From contig JAHDBW010000001.1 of NCBI GenBank assembly GCA_020630175.1, positions 13,379 through 52,464 of the forward strand: a stretch of 39,086 nt of DNA, in the 5' to 3' direction. The stretch comes from Anaerolineales bacterium (GTDB lineage Bacteria > Chloroflexota > Anaerolineae > Anaerolineales > UBA6668). The notes under the pieces are model-generated. The model worked only from the letters and a program-made list of their open reading frames with translations, did not search any database and was not told where the DNA came from. This document shows, one piece after another, positions 27,423-38,098 of the stretch. The position numbers and the translations under genes are program-made. Positions within the stretch are counted from its first letter, which is position 1. Each line of letters opens with the position of its first letter.

Positions 27423-28502
27423 ATGAAATCTTACAAAATCATTGTCTTAGAAGGCGATCAAACCGGCCAAGAGCTATTGGAAGAATCGTTACGGGTGCTA
27501 GCACCTGAAGTAACGCGCTTGCCGCTGGAATTTGAACGCTTCGATCTATCGCTTGAGAACCGTCGTAAAACAAAGAATCAGGTTGTGAGCGATTCTGCCA
27601 AAGCAATGCGTAAGACAGGTCTAGGGCTTAAGGCCGCAACAATTACGCCAGAAGCGGGCAAAGATGTCGGCTCACCGAACGCGATTTTGCGTAAGGAACT
27701 TGAGGCTGAAGTTATTTTGCGTGTTGGGCGTCGTATTCCGGGTATTCGTCCAGTAGGTGGGGTGCACTCTCCAATTGCTGTGGTACGGATGGCGGTTGAT
27801 GGGGCGTACAATGCTAAAGAATGGAAGGAAACGGTTGGCGATGATGAAGTTGCTTACCGGACAGTGAAAATTTCACGCCGAACCAGCAAGGCTGTGGCCG
27901 AGTTTGCCTTCCAATACGCGGAGAAAGTTGGCGCTAAGGTGTTTGGTGGGCCAAAGTATACGGTGAGCCACATCTATGAAAGTATGTTCAAAGAAGAAAT
28001 GGATGCCGCCGCCGCGCGCCATAAGAACGTCCGCTATGAACCGCAATTGATCGACGCAACCTTGGCGCTTTTATTAGGGTCTAACGGTGAAAGTATGGTT
28101 ATTCCAGCCATGAACCGTGACGGTGACCTGCTTTCAGATATGGTGTTGAAAATGTTCGGTACGATTGCCGCTTCAGAATCGCTGGTGCTTAGTTATGACC
28201 CAGACACGCTCAAGGTTGATACGGTAATGGCCGAAGCGCCACACGGCACAGCACCATCACTTGAAGGCAAAAATGTAGCCAACCCAATGGCCATGATTAT
28301 GGCGGGTGCAAGTTTGTTAACGTACATCGATGATGAAGCTGCCCAACGCGCTAGCCGGGCCATAAAAGAGTCTGCTTTTGAAGCGATTATGGACGGAATT
28401 CGAACCTCAGATATAGGTGGACACTCCACTACAACTGAATTTACAGATAGCGTTATTAACCGTACAAAGAACAAATTAGAGGTCTGGGAGTCACTGACTT
28501 AA
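27423..28502 (+). CDS. Isocitrate/isopropylmalate dehydrogenase family enzyme (type II-like)
   Basis: NRDGDLLSDMVLKMFGTIAASESL and EAPHGTAPSLEGKNVANPMAMIMAGASLL; LEGDQTGQELLEESL N-terminus. Confidence 0.88.
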   Translation: MKSYKIIVLEGDQTGQELLEESLRVLAPEVTRLPLEFERFDLSLENRRKTKNQVVSDSAKAMRKTGLGLKAATITPEAGKDVGSPNAILRKELEAEVILRVGRRIPGIRPVGGVHSPIAVVRMAVDGAYNAKEWKETVGDDEVAYRTVKISRRTSKAVAEFAFQYAEKVGAKVFGGPKYTVSHIYESMFKEEMDAAAARHKNVRYEPQLIDATLALLLGSNGESMVIPAMNRDGDLLSDMVLKMFGTIAASESLVLSYDPDTLKVDTVMAEAPHGTAPSLEGKNVANPMAMIMAGASLLTYIDDEAAQRASRAIKESAFEAIMDGIRTSDIGGHSTTTEFTDSVINRTKNKLEVWESLT

Positions 28503-28540
28503 CTTAGCATTATTTCGATAATTGTATAAAAACCAATCTA

Positions 28541-28574
28541 AAAGGCTACCAATTAACTTTGGTGGCCTTTTTTT
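28541..28574 (+). terminator. Rho-independent terminator
   Basis: AAAGGCTACC-aattaacttt-GGTGGCCTTT then TTTT. Confidence 0.88.
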
Positions 28575-28680
28575 ATAAGAAGACTGTCTCAATTAATTAA
28601 ATACCCAATTGATTCCCAATTAATGGCTGTGCTACCATGAAATCGCTTATGTCTAACCGGAAGTCAACTCAACGCAAATA

Positions 28681-29094
28681 ATGGCGATTTTTAGAAGAAA
28701 TTTGAACGGCGCAGATTTGCGCAACGCGGATCTGAGTCGCGGTAATTTCATCCGTGCGGTAATGCGGCATGCCAACCTGTCTAATGCAGTGTTGCGACAT
28801 GCTGACTTGTCGAAGGCAGATTTGTCTAATGCACGCTTATGTGCAACAAATTTAGATGGCGCAGTGATGAAAGACTGCGACCTTTCAGGCGCAAACATGA
28901 TTGGCGCATCGTTGCAAAGCGCAATTCTTACGAATTGTGATATGCGTGACGCTGATCTGCGCGGTGCATCCTTTAGGGGTGCTTATTTAGATACTACAAA
29001 GCTCACTGGTGCTATTTATGACTCGGAAACGGTATGGCCAGAGGGATTTGATCCGCAAGGGGCAGGTGCAGTTCTTGGTAGATCTGAGAGCTGA
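28681..29094 (+). CDS. Pentapeptide-repeat protein
   Basis: Tandem A(D/N)LxN-type repeats: LNGADLRNADLSRGNFIRAVMRHANLSNAVLRHADLSKADLSNARL... Confidence 0.93.
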   Translation: MAIFRRNLNGADLRNADLSRGNFIRAVMRHANLSNAVLRHADLSKADLSNARLCATNLDGAVMKDCDLSGANMIGASLQSAILTNCDMRDADLRGASFRGAYLDTTKLTGAIYDSETVWPEGFDPQGAGAVLGRSES

Positions 29095-29132
29095 TTCGGT
29101 TGAGTAGATAGAACTAATTAGGGAAATTTTTT

Positions 29133-32100
29133 ATGTTTGGTGCAAATAATCTTGATCTTGCTTGGGTGGCTGTGTGTGCAGCGCTGGTATTCCTAATGCA
29201 AGCCGGCTTTTTGTGTTTAGAAACCGGGCTCACTCGTAATAAAAACAATATCAACGTGGCAATGAAGAACCTCGTTGACTTTGCTATTACAACGCTATTG
29301 TTCTGGGTATTTGGCTATGGCGTTATGTTTGGCGACACTCTTGGCGGCTGGACCGGCACAACTGGGTTCTTATTTCAACCGGGGTTTGTTGAAATTCGGA
29401 ACAGTATTTTCTTTGTATTTCAGGTAATGTTTTGCGGTACAGCAGTGACAATTATGTCCGGTGCTATTGCAGAACGCTGTCGTTTTGATGCTTATATTCT
29501 GATCTCACTGCTTATTTCTGGTGTGATTTATCCTTTCCTCGGTCACTGGGTTTGGAGTGGGTTGACCACCTCTGAAGTCACCGGTTGGCTGGGGGCGCTT
29601 GGGTTTGTTGATTTCGCTGGTGCGTCTGTAGTGCACAGCGTTGGTGGCTGGGCAGCGCTTGCCATTCTACTTATTATTGGGCCGCGTGAAGGACGTTTCG
29701 CTGCTGATGGGACATCACGTTACATCCGTGGGTCTAACTTGCCAATTGCGGCGCTCGGGGTTCTTATCTTGTGGGTGGGCTGGATTGGCTTCAACGGCGG
29801 ATCTGTGCTGCGTGTAAATCTCACCACAGCGATTGTTGTTATCAATACCATTATGGCCGGTGCGAGCGGGCTACTATCTGCGATGTTGCTTGGGATGTTA
29901 CTAAGTGGCCGGGCAGAAGTGAACTATGTAATGAACGGCGCGTTGGCAGGCCTGGTGGCAGTCACAGCTGGTGCACATGTTTATGGTGTTTTTGGTTCAG
30001 TTATTGTTGGTGCGATTGGTGGTTTTGTCATGATCCTTGTTGAAGGGTTACTTGAGCAATTCCAGATTGATGATGCTGTAGGCGCTGTGCCAGTTCACTT
30101 GGGTGCAGGTATAACCGGCACGCTAATGGTGCCATTGTTTGCGCAAGACATTTTGCTGCGCTCTGACCTAACCTTGGTCAATCAGCTCATTGTGCAGTTG
30201 ATTGGTGTACTCGTAACGGCAGTTTGGGCGTTTGGCCTGACATATATTGTCTTCTGGCTGTACAACAACTGGCGTCCGATCCGCGTTTCAATTGCTGAAG
30301 AACGTATGGGTCTAAACGTTGCAGAGCACGGCGCAACCAATGAAATGACCGAAATGTTCCTTGTAATGGATGAGCAAGTGCGCACCGGCGACCTAACGCT
30401 GCGGGTGCCAGTGGAACCATTCACGCAAGTTGGCCAAATTGCAGAACGCTATAACTTGGTAATGAACGCGCTTGAAGGCGCAATCGCCCGGACAGAGGCA
30501 GTGGTCAATACCGCGCTAGACGGGGTGATTACCTTTTCTAAAGGTGCCTTTGCTGTACAAACGCTAAATCCTGCGGCTGAAGCCATCTTTGGGATGAGCG
30601 CGCCACAAGCGAAAAGCCAATCGTTTATGAATTTCTTCGCCGAACCAGGCATTGGTGTGACTGAAGATTTCCAGCGGCGGTTCGAGCGGCGTATTCAGAA
30701 TGTTGAAGAGGGCGGCGGCATTGAAGAAATGCAGGCTGTCCGCGCCGATGGCTCAATGTTTCCAGCGGAAGTTGTGATTACAAAAGCTGTTGCCAATGAC
30801 GAAACGTTTTATACCGCCACTGTTCGGGATATTACCGAACGTAAAGAAGCCCGGATTGCGTTGCTAGCGGCAAATGAACAGCTAGAAACGCGTGTAAAAG
30901 AACGTACGATTGAAATTGAAGCGGCCAGCCAAAAGCTAGAAGAAGAGCGTGAATTATTGGCACAACGTGTTGAAAGCCGCACTTCAGAATTGCGCGCTGC
31001 CAATATCGAATTGGAAAAATCTGCCCGCATGAAAGACGAGTTCTTGGCAACAATGAGCCACGAACTCCGCACGCCGCTAAACGCTATTCTGGGGATGACA
31101 GAGTCCTTACAAGAAGGCGTATATGGCAATATCAATGACCGCCAATCGCAACCACTCAATCGGATTGATCAAAGCGGTCGTCTACTGTTAGACCTGATCA
31201 ACGATATTCTCGATGTTTCTAAGATTGAAGCCAATCAGCTTGCGCTCAAAATTGAAAAAGTTACGATCGAAGCGCTTTGTGAAGAAAGCCTCAACTTGGT
31301 GCGGCCAATGGCACGCAAAAAAGATATCGAGGTGGTTTACATCAGCGATCCTAACGTCAGAATTCTGTCTGCAGATCGGCGTCGGATCAAACAAGTGTTG
31401 GTCAACTTGCTTAGTAATGCCGTCAAATTTACGCCTGAACATGGGCGGGTTGGGCTGCGCGTTGTCGGTGACCCGATTGACCAACGTGTGAAATTCACCG
31501 TGGGCGACACGGGGATTGGCATTGCCGAAAAAGACCTTGAACGCTTATTCAAGCCGTTTGTACAAGTGGATAGTAGTCTGTCTCGTCGCTTTGAAGGCAC
31601 CGGCTTGGGGCTAGTGTTGGTCAAACGCCTAACCGAGCTACACGGTGGTCAACTCATGGTGCGCTCAAAGGTGGGCAAAGGTAGCCAGTTTACGGTGTCT
31701 CTACCGTGGCAGCCTGAAGACATCGAAAAATTCGTTGACGCAGATGTTGAAGAGTCTGATGAAATGCCAAACCCAATGGGCGAACCTGCACCAGAACCAG
31801 TGCAACCGTCTGCGCCATTGTATGACAACGAAGACGCACCAACCGTGTTATTGGCTGAAGATAATGAGACCAATATTGCCGTCGTGCGTGACTACTTGGT
31901 GGCCAAAGGCTTGAAAGTTGAGGTCGCACGCTCTGGTGTGGAAGTGATTGATATGGCGGGGAAAGTTTCGCCAGCGATTATCTTGATGGATATCCACATG
32001 CCGCGCATGGATGGGCTAGAAGCCATTCGCCGCTTGCGCTCAGATTCAACCATGAAGAACGTGCCGATTGTTGCGCTAACCGGCACGGCAATGCCAGGTG

Positions 32101-32234
32101 ACCGCGAGCGCTGCCTAATGGCGGGTGCCAATGGTTACCTCAGTAAACCCGTCCGCTTGCGTGGTCTGCTCGATACAATCCAGCAGCATCTAGACGCCCG
32201 GTCTGCCAGTGATATTCCTGGCGCACAGGGTTAG
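29133..32234 (+). CDS. Ammonium transporter (Amt) fused to HAMP-like, PAS, histidine kinase and receiver domains
   Basis: Amt core (QAGFLCLETGLTRNKNNINVAMKN, SGAIAERCRF, DFAGASVVHSVGGW, DAVGAVPVHLGAGITGTL), PAS (NTALDGVITF...), HisKA MSHELRTPLNAILGMTESL, HATPase GTGLGLVLVKRLTELHGG, REC IILMDIHMPRMDGLEA. Confidence 0.95.
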   Translation: MFGANNLDLAWVAVCAALVFLMQAGFLCLETGLTRNKNNINVAMKNLVDFAITTLLFWVFGYGVMFGDTLGGWTGTTGFLFQPGFVEIRNSIFFVFQVMFCGTAVTIMSGAIAERCRFDAYILISLLISGVIYPFLGHWVWSGLTTSEVTGWLGALGFVDFAGASVVHSVGGWAALAILLIIGPREGRFAADGTSRYIRGSNLPIAALGVLILWVGWIGFNGGSVLRVNLTTAIVVINTIMAGASGLLSAMLLGMLLSGRAEVNYVMNGALAGLVAVTAGAHVYGVFGSVIVGAIGGFVMILVEGLLEQFQIDDAVGAVPVHLGAGITGTLMVPLFAQDILLRSDLTLVNQLIVQLIGVLVTAVWAFGLTYIVFWLYNNWRPIRVSIAEERMGLNVAEHGATNEMTEMFLVMDEQVRTGDLTLRVPVEPFTQVGQIAERYNLVMNALEGAIARTEAVVNTALDGVITFSKGAFAVQTLNPAAEAIFGMSAPQAKSQSFMNFFAEPGIGVTEDFQRRFERRIQNVEEGGGIEEMQAVRADGSMFPAEVVITKAVANDETFYTATVRDITERKEARIALLAANEQLETRVKERTIEIEAASQKLEEERELLAQRVESRTSELRAANIELEKSARMKDEFLATMSHELRTPLNAILGMTESLQEGVYGNINDRQSQPLNRIDQSGRLLLDLINDILDVSKIEANQLALKIEKVTIEALCEESLNLVRPMARKKDIEVVYISDPNVRILSADRRRIKQVLVNLLSNAVKFTPEHGRVGLRVVGDPIDQRVKFTVGDTGIGIAEKDLERLFKPFVQVDSSLSRRFEGTGLGLVLVKRLTELHGGQLMVRSKVGKGSQFTVSLPWQPEDIEKFVDADVEESDEMPNPMGEPAPEPVQPSAPLYDNEDAPTVLLAEDNETNIAVVRDYLVAKGLKVEVARSGVEVIDMAGKVSPAIILMDIHMPRMDGLEAIRRLRSDSTMKNVPIVALTGTAMPGDRERCLMAGANGYLSKPVRLRGLLDTIQQHLDARSASDIPGAQG

Positions 32235-32251
32235 ACGTTAGATCATTAATA

Positions 32252-32290
32252 AAAAAGAGCCGTTTTCTAAATCAGAAAACGGCTCTTTTT
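32252..32290. terminator. Bidirectional Rho-independent terminator
   Basis: AAAAAGAGCCGTTTTCT-aaatc-AGAAAACGGCTCTTTTT, 17-bp perfect stem between convergent genes. Confidence 0.93.
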
Positions 32291-32320
32291 GTTTAAGTCG
32301 ACTGTCGGTCGGGACGGTGT

Positions 32321-34663
32321 TTACGTCTCTAGCGTCAGAGACCAGCGGTTGAACGTGCCAATATCTTTGCTGTGCAGATCGGCAACTTTTAGTTTCCAAA
32401 CACCTTGGATTTCTGTTTTGCCATCTAGCAGCGCGCGCAACTGCGGGCGGCTGTCTGCGGTGAAGGTTTGCTTCAGGTCGTCAGCGCTGCCACCGTGTCC
32501 GGTGTAAAGGGCAAAGTGCTCGCCGCTTGGGCTAATCAGGAAGACTTGCAAGTCGCCGCGCCAAGGGTGGGTGATATCCACCGTAACGCTAATACTTTGC
32601 AGCGTGCCTTTCTTTTTGACATCTACCGTGCTGAGAATTCCGGCTGGGTCGTTGTCTGGAATTTCGGCCATTGGCTCTCTGGTCCAGACATTGCCAGTGG
32701 GCTGGTCTACTGTACAGTGGAGTTCCCAACCTTCAAGCGCACCAGTATCGTTTTTCGCATGGTCTGCAACGAACAATGTCCAGTTGCCAGCGATTTGATT
32801 TTGGATAAATTTGGCCAGCGCTGGTGTTGTAGACAGCGTAAAGCGTTTGTTGAGGTTGTCTTGACTGCCGCCAGAGCGCGCATGTAGCGTTACCGCTTCC
32901 CCGTTTGGCGCTTGCAATTTGATCTGCAAATCACCACGATAAGAGTGTTCAATGTTTACCTGCACTTCAATATTGGTCAAGCGACCATTTTCGGTCACTT
33001 TGATCACATCTTTGATACCAGTGGCATTGTTATCTGGAATATCACGATAACGGGTGCTGGCGTATTTCTTTTGCGTGATTTCAGCGGTTTCTAGCATGTC
33101 AACCGCTCTTTCAACGGCTGCTTGTGCATCAACGCGCCCCCAGCCGTAATAAGGTGAGTGTCCCTGACTGGAATATTTGCCGTTGGCCGTATCAATTTTC
33201 ACTGCCGTTTTGCGCAGAATTTCTTTGACTTCGTTGCTAGTGAGGCTGGGATTAGCAGATAAAAGCAGCGCACAAATTCCAGCCACCAATGGGGTAGACG
33301 ATGATGTGCCGCCAAAGCCATTGACCGACGTCGTATAGTCGCCGCTGGCGTATCCATTACCGCCCATCCGATCTGTGGTGATGATAGGGCGTCCACCTGC
33401 GCCGCTACTTGGGGCGCAAATCCAAACGGTGTCGCCAAAGTTGCTGTAGTGGCTACGGCGATCGTGGCTGTTGGAGGCAGATACGGTAATGACGTCCGGA
33501 TGTAAGGCAAATCCAGAGATGGCTTGGCTGTGATTGCCCGCAGCAAACACCACTGGGCAGCCTTTGCCATCACGGCCTAGGCGGGCGGCGCGGCTAATTG
33601 CCTTGCGCATTTGGGTGCTCATTGCAAAGCCATCAACATCGGCACCCCAACTGCAGCTAATCACATCAGCGCCATTTAGCCGGGCATGTTCAAATAAATC
33701 GGTAATGCCGGTATCGTCCAAGTGGGTGGGGAGGCCAACCGGCATCAAGCCGCAATTTGGCGCAATCCCAACCGTGCCAATGCCATTGATCTCTGCCACG
33801 GCAACACCAGCACAGGCCGTGCCATGATTTTCTTCGCGTGATTGTGGGGTTGGCAGTTTGCGCCGATTCCCGAAATCATAGGGCTTCCGAATTTTGCCTT
33901 CAACTGCAAAGTCAGGGTGATCTAGGTCAAAACCATCGTCGATGATACAGACGGTAACGTCTGTGTCGCCACGGGTGATTGCCCATGCTTCTGGCGCGTT
34001 AACATCAGCGCCTTTTGTGAGCCCGATGCCGCCTTTGTTTTCAAGGTGCCATTGTTGATTGAATAGCGGATCTTCTGGGTAGTACGCCTGCAATTCAACT
34101 GGTACAAAGAAGTTTGGCTCCACAACGCGGATTGAGCGATGGTCGCGTAAATCATTGGCGATTTTGATGGGGTTCTCTTTGGCCGCTGATGTTAGCGAGA
34201 GAATGAAAGACTTATAGCCCGGTTCATCGAACTCTGGGGCGGGCGATGCCGAAAGACCAAACTTATCGAGCAGGGCGTTGATGGCGCGGCTGTCTGCGTC
34301 TTCAGCAATTTCTGCGTAAAGCCGATCGGTTGGAATTAGTAAATCATGGGTGCCAGTTTCGGTTTGGTACACATGGGCACACCATTCCACACTGCGTTGC
34401 TCTGGGGCACGCATTTTTGCCATTGCCGAGTCGATTTGGTTGGGGTCAACCCGATAGACTTCCAAACGATTTGTGCTGGGTAACACGAACGCCGCATCAA
34501 ACCGAACGGTCTCGAAGGAGTTTTCTCCATCAAGGCGGCGGTCGTAGACGCTTGAGCGTTTTTTGACCACAAAGCAATCAGGACACTTTTTCAAGTTGAT
34601 CCGTTCACTATCGCGCTGTACCGCAGAGCCACGGTCGAATTGGATATAAGGTTTATTGGTCAT
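32321..34663 (-). CDS. Subtilisin-like S8 serine protease with two C-terminal P (proprotein convertase) domains
   Basis: Catalytic VCIIDDGFDLDHPDF, NHGTACAGV, GGTSSSTPLVAGI; repeated SYRGDLQIKLQAPNGE and PWRGDLQVFLISPSGE. ATG at 34663 preferred over 34717, which lies in a terminator. Confidence 0.93.
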   Translation of the reverse strand: MTNKPYIQFDRGSAVQRDSERINLKKCPDCFVVKKRSSVYDRRLDGENSFETVRFDAAFVLPSTNRLEVYRVDPNQIDSAMAKMRAPEQRSVEWCAHVYQTETGTHDLLIPTDRLYAEIAEDADSRAINALLDKFGLSASPAPEFDEPGYKSFILSLTSAAKENPIKIANDLRDHRSIRVVEPNFFVPVELQAYYPEDPLFNQQWHLENKGGIGLTKGADVNAPEAWAITRGDTDVTVCIIDDGFDLDHPDFAVEGKIRKPYDFGNRRKLPTPQSREENHGTACAGVAVAEINGIGTVGIAPNCGLMPVGLPTHLDDTGITDLFEHARLNGADVISCSWGADVDGFAMSTQMRKAISRAARLGRDGKGCPVVFAAGNHSQAISGFALHPDVITVSASNSHDRRSHYSNFGDTVWICAPSSGAGGRPIITTDRMGGNGYASGDYTTSVNGFGGTSSSTPLVAGICALLLSANPSLTSNEVKEILRKTAVKIDTANGKYSSQGHSPYYGWGRVDAQAAVERAVDMLETAEITQKKYASTRYRDIPDNNATGIKDVIKVTENGRLTNIEVQVNIEHSYRGDLQIKLQAPNGEAVTLHARSGGSQDNLNKRFTLSTTPALAKFIQNQIAGNWTLFVADHAKNDTGALEGWELHCTVDQPTGNVWTREPMAEIPDNDPAGILSTVDVKKKGTLQSISVTVDITHPWRGDLQVFLISPSGEHFALYTGHGGSADDLKQTFTADSRPQLRALLDGKTEIQGVWKLKVADLHSKDIGTFNRWSLTLET

Positions 34664-34676
34664 AAAGTATGTGCAT

Positions 34677-34712
34677 AAAAAAAGGCGCTGTTCTAGTCGG
34701 AACAACGCCTTT
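34677..34712 (-). terminator. Rho-independent terminator downstream of the DUF368 gene
   Basis: Minus strand AAAGGCGTTGTTC-cgacta-GAACAGCGCCTTT-TTTT (one mismatch). Confidence 0.85.
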
Positions 34713-34756
34713 CGCAATCAAGTTGATAGGTGAACAACGTGTTCAGGTTGGGTGGC

Positions 34757-35737
34757 TTAGGCGTGTTTTCCGCTTTCAGTGCCGCCCAATCTGCTAATGA
34801 CTAATACCAGTACTGCACCAACAATGGCTAAAACCAGCGCATAAACAACTTCACCGTTGAAAACGGCTGGCATAATATTTTGTTCAATTAGTGGAACTTC
34901 TACGCCATGGCGATCTGTTGTCCATTCGAGAACTTCTTTGAACGGCCACAGGCGGCGTAATGACCCCAGCATAAGGCCGCACAATGCGGCAATTGCATAG
35001 TCATTATAGTTTTCAAATAGCCAACTTAGGAAGCGCGCGATGCTCAGCAAGCCGATCAGCACGCCAATCCCAACAAATATCAGCACTTTGATATCATCCC
35101 AAATAATGCCAGTTTCTAAGATCTCACTGCCTGGCACCGCGCCTAACACGCGATTATATTTGCCCATCAACAGCAAAATAAACGAGCCGGAAATACCCGG
35201 TAGAATGAGCGCACAACTCGCAATTGCACCGCTGAAGATGAAGAACCACCAAGCGTCTGGCGTTGTTGTTGGCACGGCCCCAACTAGAATGTAAGCACCA
35301 ATTGTTGTAACGGTAGCCAAGCCAATGGTGACTGGATTCCAGCTTCTTACCGCAGCAGCAACTGTTACAATCGAGGCGGCAACAAGGCCAAAGAAAAAGG
35401 CCCAAACCCGGCTAGGGTGGGTTTCCAGCTGATGTTCTAAGAAGCTTGCAAGGCTCACAATCGCCAACAGGTTACCGACTAAAATTGCCAGCAAGAATTG
35501 CCATGGGACAACCTTGAAAATTCGTTTCAGGTCAAAACGGAATATTGACTTGATAAGATCAAGATCAATGCTTTTGATGGCATTCAACAGTTCAGTATAG
35601 ATGCCTAAAATAAATGCTAACGTGCCACCAGACACGCCTGGCACAACTTCAGCAGCACCCATACAGTAACCTTTTGCTACCAGAATAATATAGTCGATAA
35701 AGCTTCGAGACTTAGTAGTTGGCGTGGATTTACTCAC
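34757..35737 (-). CDS. DUF368 family membrane protein
   Basis: GAAEVVPGVSGGTLAFILGIY and ALILPGISGSFILLLMGKY duplicated motifs, multiple TMs. GTG start with AGGGA upstream. Confidence 0.93.
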   Translation of the reverse strand: MSKSTPTTKSRSFIDYIILVAKGYCMGAAEVVPGVSGGTLAFILGIYTELLNAIKSIDLDLIKSIFRFDLKRIFKVVPWQFLLAILVGNLLAIVSLASFLEHQLETHPSRVWAFFFGLVAASIVTVAAAVRSWNPVTIGLATVTTIGAYILVGAVPTTTPDAWWFFIFSGAIASCALILPGISGSFILLLMGKYNRVLGAVPGSEILETGIIWDDIKVLIFVGIGVLIGLLSIARFLSWLFENYNDYAIAALCGLMLGSLRRLWPFKEVLEWTTDRHGVEVPLIEQNIMPAVFNGEVVYALVLAIVGAVLVLVISRLGGTESGKHA

Positions 35738-35812
35738 AGAAGATTCCCTGTAATTGTGTAGAAATTTAATGTCGATTCAACCTTTCGATTATAGCAGGTT
35801 TCACCTCAATAA

Positions 35813-37861
<2,049 letters not shown>

Positions 37862-37990
37862 CATTATATTTACTAAATACCTAGCTAACTGCACAGAAAA
37901 ATACATTATATTGAATAAGTTTTGACTGAGATAATGGCTATTTGGTCACTATGTACAGTACGCTAAACAATATTTTGGGATCGTTCTGGT

Positions 37991-38018
37991 TTGACAATTT
38001 GTCTAAATCTCGTACACT
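37991..38018 (+). promoter_or_regulatory. Predicted sigma70-type promoter
   Basis: TTGACA (37991-37996), 16-nt spacer, TACACT (38013-38018). Confidence 0.6.
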
Positions 38019-38037
38019 TTACCCTAATATAGGGTAA
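38019..38037. promoter_or_regulatory. Palindrome at predicted transcription start (candidate operator)
   Basis: TTACCCTA-ATA-TAGGGTAA, 8-bp perfect arms immediately after the -10. Confidence 0.5.
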
Positions 38038-38098
38038 GGCGCAGCGAATTTCGCTTGATCGCCCTGTCAAAATTCTTAGTAAGGACCCTCTCTAATTA

